Assembly (NCBI GenBank): GCA_020345785.1
Contig: CP070771.1
Span: 6,478,710-6,499,467 of the forward strand
Reading direction: 5' to 3'
DNA: 20,758 nt
Origin: Desulfobacterales bacterium
GTDB lineage: Bacteria > Desulfobacterota > Desulfobacteria > Desulfobacterales > JAFDCJ01
Below the pieces are notes generated by a model. The model saw only the letters and a list, made by a program, of their open reading frames with translations. It was not told the DNA's origin and did no database searches. A program made the position numbers and the translations under genes. Positions within the stretch are counted from its first letter, which is position 1; every line of letters begins with the position of its first letter. Below, piece by piece: positions 14,318 through 20,758 of the stretch.

Positions 14318-15958
14318 ATGGCCACTACTGAAACCGAAGACTTATACTTTTACCAATCAGAAGATCGAAACGATCTTGCCGCCTTGCTTTCCGATGAATC
14401 CTTTCGCAATCTGCAGGCGCAAATTAAGCGATTGAAAAAAGATTCACCGCCCGTCTCGGGGTTAGGTATCGATCATCCACACTATATCCCGCGCACCGTC
14501 GATGAATGTCTGCAAAAAATGCAACGCCTTCCACAACGCTATAATTGGAGTCGGCAATTAGGCTTTTTCATCGAAATCTCTGAGCGCGATGCCCAGCGAC
14601 GTCTGCGACAGCTGAACAAAGAAAACCAGCTACTAAAAATGCAAAACGATGAATTGAAAAACGAACTCATCAGCGCACGCCACCAGCTGCAAACCCTGCT
14701 CGGCGTTAAAAAACGCAAATCGAAAAAGAGCGCTGATACCGATAAAGATAAAACACCATCAACGCAATCAAGCAAAAGAGGTGCTCCAGTTGGTCATATG
14801 GGAAAAACGCGACCCATTTCCGATAACGTCAACAATCAGCAAATCGTAGCACCACCGGATATCTGCCCCCATTGCGGTGGTACTGAAACAGTGCTCGAAG
14901 ATGACTTTATATCCAAGTATATCGAAGACATTGTCCCAGTGGTCAAAACCGTTACCGAACAACTATACCAGTGGGCCAGCTGTACTTATTGCGGCAAGCA
15001 ACTGATTGCCAAACAAGCCACAACCGGTGCGCGGGTAACCATCGGACCCAATCTGGTTGCCTGGCTCACGCTGCTCAGACAACAGATGGGCGTCTCATAC
15101 CGTAAGCTGAGCCAACTTTGCACCGAAACATTGCAAATCCCGCTCTCGGCACCAGCCGTGATGGGCATCATCAACCGCTTCAGTCAAAAATGCGAGCCGA
15201 TCTATAAAGGCATTGAGGCCAGCCTGCCGACACAACCCGTATTGCACGCAGATGAAACCGGCTGGCGCATGCACGGCAATCCATGGCAGCTGTGGTGCTT
15301 TTGCAACCGCTCGCTGGTCTACTTTCATCTGGATCCATCCCGCGGCGCTAAAGTTCCTAAAGCGATCCTGGGGCAAGATTATGACGGCATTTTGCACGCG
15401 GATTTTTATGCGGTTTACAATTTTTTCACCAGGGTTCAACGTTGTCTGATTCACTTTCTACGCGCTATCAGCGATGAGGTTGAAATTACCCCAAAAGATA
15501 AAAGCCTTACTCAGCTCAAAGAGGGCATTAAAAACATCATTGAAAAAGGAACTCAGCTTAAAAAGCTTGCTAATACCCGGCAAAAAGACGCCGGGTGACA
15601 ACAGCTTCAACAGACACTTGAATCCTTGACAAAACTAAAATCAGAAAACAAAAGAACTAACACGCTGATAAAACGTTTAGTGCGCCATCAACAGGAGTTA
15701 ATCCGCTTTGTCGATCATCCAGACGCCGAGTTTCATAATAACCGGGCTGAACGGAGCCTACGACCGGAGGTTTTTTTTAGAAAATTGTCCTTTGGCAATC
15801 GAACACCGGCGGGGGCTTATAACTACCAAGTTCTGGCAACTGTTCTTGAAACATGCCGGCTGAAAAGAAAAAACCTCACCGATTTTATTCATGCCGTTTG
15901 GCTAGCTACCAAAGATCAACTAATCCCTATCACCCGCGATCTACTTGACACATCATAA
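14318..15958 (+). pseudogene. tnpC: IS66-family transposase TnpC, interrupted by an in-frame TGA
   Basis: Reading 14318-15958 in one frame gives a 546-codon TnpC with a single TGA at 15596-15598; there is no frameshift. The N-terminal part is coiled-coil-like (RQLNKENQLLKMQNDELKNE near 98-117). A zinc-binding pair CPHC...CTYC follows at about 184-222, and then the IS66 DDE core: HADETGW (first Asp), LHADFYAVYN (second Asp) and NNRAERSLRP (Glu), the last lying after the stop codon. Without read-through the product lacks the catalytic Glu and is dead. The codon CGA (Arg) changed to TGA by one C-to-T transition would explain it. The downstream part could start only at a TTG (15626) and is not a functional gene. 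Confidence 0.85.
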
Positions 15959-16102
15959 TTTCTCGGCCCCCTGGCGGTGGGGGTTGTGCTCGACTTTTTT
16001 GGCGGCAACCGCCTGGCCTGGGGCATGGGATTTCTCTGCATGGCCGCTGGGTGCCTGCTGGGACCCATTTTTTTGGGACAGCTAAGTTCGGATACGAAGT
16101 AA
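15959..16102 (+). pseudogene. MFS transporter, C-terminal fragment
   Basis: Directly after the tnpC stop, and in the same phase, 47 codons read FLGPLAVGVVLDFFGG..., a second helix LAWGMGFLCMAAGCLLGPIFLG, and a hydrophilic end SSDTK before TAA at 16100-16102. This is the usual TM11-loop-TM12 end of YcaD-like MFS transporters, where GP...G.L.D..G precedes the last helix. It complements the N-terminal fragment at 1-155: both are on the plus strand and in the right order. Roughly 290 residues of a typical protein would be missing between them. There is no start codon or ribosome-binding site. Confidence 0.6.
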
Positions 16103-16439
16103 TAATAAAACTGGAACACCACGGCTTTTTGAATCTGTAATTGATGATAGCAGAAGGTGAAGAGTTGAAATCGATCCCAAAGCTAATTTTCCCTCTGTAA
16201 TAAAGATATGCTTTAAATATAACTATATAAATTTTGATGTTAACGAGACATATAGATAGCAGAAATATGAAATGGTGCCTTCATTATTATAAGTTTACAG
16301 TATCTGACATTTTACGATGTTCAAAATTGGACAGTTACTATGGAGATAAATGGAATTTAATAATAATTTTTAGGGTTCAAAATTCCAGCATTGAAAATGG
16401 AATCTCAATCTGTTGAGAATATCAATTTTTTTCACTCTA
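16103..16439. other. AT-rich intergenic stretch, no gene recognised
   Basis: The stretch lies between the MFS remnant and the convergent 3' end of the cyclase-like gene. It is AT-rich. A 60-codon frame at 16234-16416 has no ribosome-binding site or recognisable protein character. Two short hairpins lie near its right end: ATTCCA/TGGAAT at 16382-16403 and TCTCAA/TTGAGA at 16403-16418. Confidence 0.5.
16403..16432 (+). terminator. Weak intrinsic-terminator-like hairpin
   Basis: The 6-bp stem TCTCAA/TTGAGA with loop TCTG is followed, after 7 bases, by seven T residues (16426-16432) on the plus strand. The stem is AT-rich and the T-run is not adjacent, so this is a weak candidate. It would end plus-strand transcription coming from the MFS remnant, just before the convergent cyclase-like gene. 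Confidence 0.3.
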
Positions 16440-18326
16440 TCAGTTTAATCCTGCCTTACGAAGAGCGCCAAACCAATCTCTGACAACCTCAGAGTTTACA
16501 TGAGGATTAGGATAATTTTCTAAAGAGAAGTTAGGCTCTAATCTATATATATTTGCAACCACTTCATGGGCCTCATTTGTCATTCCGTTATTGATGTAAG
16601 CCACTGCTAATCCCATGTGAGCAAATAGATTAGTTGGCTCTCGTTTTAATGCCTTATTGTATTCATGTATTGCTTCTTCATATTTTTTTATCGCAATATA
16701 AGAATGGCCTAACACCATAAAGTAATAACCTGGGGGATTGGGATTGAGTCGTATCGCCTTTTTTAAAATTCCTATTGACTCTTTAGGCTTATCACTCATT
16801 AAAAGAATAAATGCTAATTGACAATAGGCGTCAGCCCCAGAAGGATTGAGAGAGACTGCTTTTTCTTCCGCTGCTATTGCTTTATCGTGCTGGCCTTTCA
16901 TAAGATATAAGGTGCCCAAAACTAAATAAGCATCTGAATTGTCCTTATCGAGAGCAAACGCTTTTTTTAGATTTTCATTCGCTTTAGCAAAAGAAATTAG
17001 CGGGGATGTTGAGGTGCCAAATATTATATCTTGAACGTGAGTAGCAGCCAGTAAGACATAGTTGCCTGCAAACTTCGGCGCTAAGGCTATCGCTTCTTCA
17101 GCGTTCATTCGAGCATTTTTAACATCCTCTTTATTGTGGCGACGTATGTATTCAAGTCCTTTCAATCCTTTTGTGTATGCTTCCAAGCTTACTGGTCCCT
17201 TTAACCTTAAACGGGCTTGCTGGCCTTCTGTCAGTTGTACCTCTAATGCAGAAACAATTTTTAGTGTGATCTCGTCTTGAAGAGCAAGAATGTCTTTTAG
17301 ATCCCTATCATATTTCTCTGCCCATAAGTGATGGCCAGATGCTGCATCTATTAATTGGACTGTAACTCTTACTCTATCTTTTGCCTTCTGAACACTCCCT
17401 TCGACCACATATTCCACTCCCAATTCACGTGCTACCTTTTGAATTATTATTGGCTGTCCTTTGTAAGTGAAAGTGGAATTACGTGCGATAACAAGAAGTT
17501 TAGGGCAGCCCGAAAGACCTGTGATAATATTCTCTGTTAATCCATCGCTGAAATACTCTTGCTCATAGTCGCCACTCATATTAACAAAAGGCAAAACGGC
17601 AATCGAAGGTCCCCTCGGCAATTTAAACGCCCTCCTTTCTTCTGGTATTCGCTCTACGGAAGGAAGACGAAAGTAAGCGTTCCAGACAAAACCTGCCGCC
17701 ACTGCAATTAAAAAGACGGTTACCCCTAAAGCAAAGATTGCCTTTCGCCAATGTTTCAATATTAAATTTTTTACGTCTTTCACCTCACTTGCGGTTTCTT
17801 GTTCCATTAAAACCCGATACACACGAATAGGTTCTTTTATATTCTTGACAATTTTTCGTCCCTGGTATTTGTATCGGAAAGGAAGTTTGTGCTTTATTTG
17901 ATCAAAAGCAGTACCTGAAATGCAGATGCCCCCAGCATCGGCCATCGATTCCACTCTGGCTGCGATATTAACGCCATCTCCGTAAATCCTATCTTTTTCC
18001 TCAACCACATCGCCAAGGTTGATACCAATCCGAAATTGCATTCTCTGTTCCATTGGCAACCTGGCATTGCGTTCGGCAAGTTCAGTTTGGATTTGAACGG
18101 CAGATCTGATGGCATCAACCACACTGCTATATTCGGCTAAAATGTTGTCCCCCGGTGTATCGACAACTCTCCCTCGGTATTGCAGAACGAAATCTGAAAC
18201 TATTGTACGATAGGAAGTCAGTCGGCGGATGGTTTGCTCTTCATTCTGACCCATTAAGCGACTGTATCCTTCAGCATCGGCACTGAGGATAGCGGCGAGT
18301 TTGCGTTTAAAACCTTCTTCAGTCAT
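16440..18326 (-). CDS. Class III cyclase-like / TolB-like / TPR membrane signalling protein
   Basis: A 628-residue protein. Residues 8-175 form a class III nucleotide cyclase domain: metal-binding Asp17 (SADAEGYS) and Asp60 (DTPGDN), and the transition-state pair Asn120 and Arg124 (GVNIAAR). A single membrane helix follows at about 196-216. A TolB-N-like (FlgO-like) domain runs from about 238 to 375, starting PSIAVLPFVNMSGD and ending WAEKYDRDLKDILALQDEIT, and TPR repeats fill about 390-600. The cyclase domain is thus cytosolic and the TolB/TPR part periplasmic. The purine-specifying Lys four residues before Asp60 is Asp56, and the partner Asp position reads Arg, so cAMP synthesis is not assured. 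The start has a GGGGGTG ribosome-binding site. It is transcribed alone, with a paralogue 546 bp upstream. Confidence 0.82.
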   Translation of the reverse strand: MTEEGFKRKLAAILSADAEGYSRLMGQNEEQTIRRLTSYRTIVSDFVLQYRGRVVDTPGDNILAEYSSVVDAIRSAVQIQTELAERNARLPMEQRMQFRIGINLGDVVEEKDRIYGDGVNIAARVESMADAGGICISGTAFDQIKHKLPFRYKYQGRKIVKNIKEPIRVYRVLMEQETASEVKDVKNLILKHWRKAIFALGVTVFLIAVAAGFVWNAYFRLPSVERIPEERRAFKLPRGPSIAVLPFVNMSGDYEQEYFSDGLTENIITGLSGCPKLLVIARNSTFTYKGQPIIIQKVARELGVEYVVEGSVQKAKDRVRVTVQLIDAASGHHLWAEKYDRDLKDILALQDEITLKIVSALEVQLTEGQQARLRLKGPVSLEAYTKGLKGLEYIRRHNKEDVKNARMNAEEAIALAPKFAGNYVLLAATHVQDIIFGTSTSPLISFAKANENLKKAFALDKDNSDAYLVLGTLYLMKGQHDKAIAAEEKAVSLNPSGADAYCQLAFILLMSDKPKESIGILKKAIRLNPNPPGYYFMVLGHSYIAIKKYEEAIHEYNKALKREPTNLFAHMGLAVAYINNGMTNEAHEVVANIYRLEPNFSLENYPNPHVNSEVVRDWFGALRKAGLN

Positions 18327-18872
18327 GGAGCACCCCCGTAACTAAAGTTTCAAACAATAGGACTCGATATGTGGATCATTCGGAAAAAGACGGTGCCAGA
18401 TGAGATGCAGGTTTCGGATCAGGGATTACAGATCAGTTTCTTATCAGGTGGAGTGGCATATTAAATATTATTAAACAAATAGATGGGATTTAGTCAATCA
18501 TTATTGGGGGTTCAGGCAGGTGTTGATATGTATGGAAAAAACTAAATATCCGCCGATTTCATGTATATTGAGATTCTCTGAACCCCGGCAATATTGAAGA
18601 TATGCTCTAAATTCTCCCGAAACTTAACCGAATCCTGACGGCTGATTTCTTGCCAGTATATGAAAATCAGCAATTATTCATATATCTTATGGCTATCTTA
18701 AAAAAAACAGCAAACTTTAAATCTAGTATAGATAGCAGTTACCGCAATTCAGCCCTAACAACCGGAGAAAAATGATATCTTAAACTTTTTGGGCAACTAT
18801 TTTTTATCGATTAGTTGGAGAAACCACAGGTTTTGGCACCGCTACAATATTTGTGCAGTATCTGTAGGTTGT
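18327..18872. other. 546-bp intergenic region between the two TolB/TPR genes
   Basis: No gene is recognised. The region follows the stop of the upstream minus-strand paralogue and precedes the cyclase-like gene, so it should contain the latter's promoter. It is AT-rich with scattered A- and T-tracts (for example around 18700-18720), but I see no clear terminator hairpin, repeat or operator. Confidence 0.45.
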
Positions 18873-20758
18873 CTATTCGGGCAATCCCGCATTGAGCATA
18901 GCTCCTATAACGCGCTCCGTCTCGGCTTGATTTTTGTATTGGAGCGTCTTTCTAAATAGCGCTACGGAAAATTTGGGATTCAACCGGAGTACTTCTTTCG
19001 CTGCAATACGGGCTTCTTCCTGGCGACCCGCCAAGCTGAATGCTATTGCTAACGTCATGTGGGAACCAGCGTCGTTAGGCGATACTTTTACCGCCTTTTC
19101 GCCAGCCGCGATTGCTTCCTCATACCTTCCAGCTCCATAATAGGCTGGACTGGCGAACTTGAAATAAGTAACCGGAGGAAAAGGATTGAGACGTATCGCT
19201 TTCTCAATCGCTTGAATGGCTTCCTCAAATTTACCTGCATATCTAAGGCACAGGCTCAAATACAGATAGCCATGAGCTCCATTGGGATCGAGGTCGACAC
19301 CTTTTTGCGCTTCCATGATACCCTTTTCATACTTCTTCATAATATACGTATTGAGAAAGCCTGACCAACCATGGGCTAAAGCATAAGAATCATCTAAAGC
19401 GATTGCCTTTTGTATGAATTCTACAGCTTGCTTAAAAGACTGTTGGGGCGATTTAGTGATTCTTAAAAAAACCTCCTGAAAATGGATGACGGATAGGACG
19501 TGGTAGGGAGGCGCATACTTAGGATCTAACGCAATGGCCTCCTCAGCTATGCGCCGAGCTTGAATAATATTTTCTTTAGTCTGGGTTAGATAAAGTTCTC
19601 TTGCTCGCAAGGACTTTAGGTAAGCCTCTAGATTATCAGTACCTTTCCTCCACAAACGAGCATGTTCTCCTTCAGTTAGCTCCACTTGTAGAGCATTAAT
19701 GATTTCTATTGTAATCTCATCTTGGAGAGCAAATATGTCTTTTAAATCCCGATCATATTTTTCTGCCCAGAGGTGCTCTCCGTTTTTGGCATCTATTAGC
19801 TGAGCTGTGATCCGAATCCTATCGTCGGACTTCTGGACACTTCCCTCCAGAACATATCTGACACCAAGCTCTCGGCCGATCTGCTGAACTTTGACCGGTT
19901 TGCCCTTGTAGGTGAAAGAGGAGTTTCTGGCAATTACAAAGATTTTGCCCACTTTGGACAGAGCGGTAATGATGTTTTCTGAAATTCCGTCTGCAAAATA
20001 TTCCTGGTCAGGGTCACCGCTCAGGTTATCGAAAGCGAGGACGGCGATGGACGGTTTATCTGGTAGTGGGAGGGGTGGTTCATAGGGCAATCCAGCACTA
20101 CGCAACGCATCGATGTACTGTTTTTTCACTTCAGGATTTTTATACGGAAGTGTCCTTTCAAGCTTTTTTAATGAAAAATTCGGGTTGAGTTTTAATACTT
20201 TTTTGGCTTGAAGTTGCGCTTCTTCTTCTCGACCTAATAAATAGTATACGCTACAAAGATGAACATTGCCGATAATATATTCGGGTTCTTGCTTAACTGC
20301 TCTCTCCGCCCATACCAACGCTTCTTTGAAATCTCCTTTAATTCGGTACATGGCTGCTAAATTATTAAAATACCAACTTGGAGACATCGGGTTAAGCCGT
20401 ATTGCCTTCTTTTGTACTAAGATTGCTTTGTCTATTTCATCTGTATAAAGAAGCCCCGTAGCCAAAAACGCCTGTAGGTCTGCCGCGTTAGGGTAAAGTT
20501 CCACGGCTTTTTCTAATTCAGGCATGCCTTTCTCATATTGTTTGGTCCAAACATAGAGAATGCCCAACCAGGCATGGGCATCACCTAAAGAATTATCTAT
20601 GGATAGAGCTCTTTTTGACAATTCGACAGCTCTTTTTATGGAGTCAGATGGTGAATCGCTTACGCCGAGTAAAATATCTAAAAAATGCGATGCGCTCAAC
20701 CACCTGTATGCTGCTGCATAATCAGGATCAAGCTCGATAGCCCGTTCCAATAGGTTAC
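18873..20758 (-). CDS. TPR / TolB-like / TPR protein, paralogue of the cyclase-like protein (5' end outside the window)
   Basis: The frame is open to the window edge, so the true start lies beyond 20758; the visible part is about 628 residues. It begins inside a TPR block (about 1-205, repeats such as ERAIELDPDYAAAYRWL and KKAIRLNPMSPSWYF). It continues with a TolB-N-like domain (about 230-360, PSIAVLAFDNLSGDPDQEYFADG to ALQDEITIEIINAL), and ends with a second TPR block (about 370-600). The TolB-like and second TPR parts align along their whole length with the neighbouring cyclase-like protein, including the linker ELTEGEHARL. The protein is thus a duplication product. Its unseen N-terminus may hold another cyclase domain and a first TolB domain, as the N-terminal visible TPR block ends with the same NPxVKxxxxxALRxAGL closing motif as the other protein. 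The function is unknown; envelope or stress sensing is the usual guess. Confidence 0.8.
   Translation of the reverse strand, partial: NLLERAIELDPDYAAAYRWLSASHFLDILLGVSDSPSDSIKRAVELSKRALSIDNSLGDAHAWLGILYVWTKQYEKGMPELEKAVELYPNAADLQAFLATGLLYTDEIDKAILVQKKAIRLNPMSPSWYFNNLAAMYRIKGDFKEALVWAERAVKQEPEYIIGNVHLCSVYYLLGREEEAQLQAKKVLKLNPNFSLKKLERTLPYKNPEVKKQYIDALRSAGLPYEPPLPLPDKPSIAVLAFDNLSGDPDQEYFADGISENIITALSKVGKIFVIARNSSFTYKGKPVKVQQIGRELGVRYVLEGSVQKSDDRIRITAQLIDAKNGEHLWAEKYDRDLKDIFALQDEITIEIINALQVELTEGEHARLWRKGTDNLEAYLKSLRARELYLTQTKENIIQARRIAEEAIALDPKYAPPYHVLSVIHFQEVFLRITKSPQQSFKQAVEFIQKAIALDDSYALAHGWSGFLNTYIMKKYEKGIMEAQKGVDLDPNGAHGYLYLSLCLRYAGKFEEAIQAIEKAIRLNPFPPVTYFKFASPAYYGAGRYEEAIAAGEKAVKVSPNDAGSHMTLAIAFSLAGRQEEARIAAKEVLRLNPKFSVALFRKTLQYKNQAETERVIGAMLNAGLPE

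Larger units (their letters stand above)
13366..15958 (+). mobile_element. IS66-like (ISBst12-type layout) element with DUF4338 passenger, right end lost
   Basis: The element holds a DUF4338 gene and an IS66 tnpC in tandem, with no tnpA/tnpB of the classical IS66 type. The left boundary lies between about 13360 and 13375, where DUF362 similarity ends. On the right, MFS coding sequence begins immediately after the tnpC stop at 15958, so the terminal region and inverted repeat normally downstream of tnpC are absent. With one end missing and tnpC carrying a stop, this copy should be immobile. Confidence 0.65.

Noticed and set aside
395..15598. Recoded TGA (selenocysteine or other) as an explanation for the in-frame TGA in both transposases
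   Set aside because: TGA serves as the normal stop in livG and livH here, transposases are not known selenoproteins, and both genes also show other damage or missing ends.
151..15960. Imperfect inverted similarity between the left junction (AAATTAGGTGTCAA) and the right junction (TTGACACATCATAATTT), as if they were ends of one large element
   Set aside because: The match needs a 3-base gap, and both ends are explained by coding sequence (the RAYT 3' end and the last tnpC codons), so chance is more likely. A search for the same pair in other genomes would decide.
16234..16416. A 60-codon plus-strand frame in the AT-rich gap
   Set aside because: There is no ribosome-binding site, no recognisable protein pattern, and its composition is simply that of the AT-rich spacer.
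1..20758. CRISPR arrays, tRNA or rRNA genes
   Set aside because: No regularly spaced repeats, cloverleaf-like segments or rRNA-like sequence were seen on either strand.

Overview
The window looks like chromosomal DNA from an anaerobic, moderately GC-balanced bacterium, probably a Desulfobacterota (delta-proteobacterial) relative. The inference rests on a tungsten-type aldehyde:ferredoxin oxidoreductase beside a Liv-type ABC importer, DUF362, TolB/TPR cyclase-like proteins and RAYT/IS66 relics. No rRNA or marker gene is present, so the taxonomy is an inference.

Layout. (1) 1-155: the 5' part of an MFS transporter gene, cut off by (2) 156-810, a dead RAYT (REP-associated tyrosine transposase) element bounded by a 25-bp perfect inverted repeat. 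(3) 1154-12689: one long minus-strand block. In transcription order it holds an RpiR-type regulator, a Liv-type substrate-binding protein, two permeases, two ATPases, a glutamine-synthetase-like gamma-glutamyl ligase, an SDR, an AOR-family tungsten enzyme, a second SDR and an EgtC/YafJ-like class II glutamine amidotransferase. (4) 12690-13005: the divergent control region, with a TGTAG/CTACA array that resembles an RpiR-family operator. (5) 13006-13365: the N-terminal quarter or so of a DUF362 protein, cut off by (6) an IS66-like element (about 13366-15958) carrying a DruA-like DUF4338 gene followed by a tnpC broken by one in-frame TGA. (7) 15959-16102: the last 47 codons of an MFS transporter, apparently of the same type as the fragment at the left edge. 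(8) 16440-20758: two minus-strand paralogous signalling proteins, one with a class III cyclase-like domain, a membrane helix, a TolB-like domain and TPRs, the other with TPR, TolB-like and TPR parts and running off the edge.

Main hypothesis. The minus-strand block looks like a complete import-and-oxidise pathway that uses gamma-glutamyl protection, an anaerobic counterpart of the Puu putrescine route. The Liv system would import an amine or amino alcohol, the GS-like ligase would attach glutamate to the amino group, the NAD-type SDRs would oxidise hydroxyl groups, the tungsten AOR would oxidise the aldehyde with ferredoxin as acceptor, and the class II amidotransferase-fold protein would remove the glutamate. 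The oxygen-dependent oxidase, aldehyde dehydrogenase and class I gamma-glutamyl hydrolase of the Puu pathway would all be replaced. The substrate cannot be read from the sequence.

The catabolic block is bracketed by two decayed transposons, and those in turn by two ends of an MFS gene whose middle is missing. This suggests that the block arrived, or was rearranged, by IS-linked recombination.
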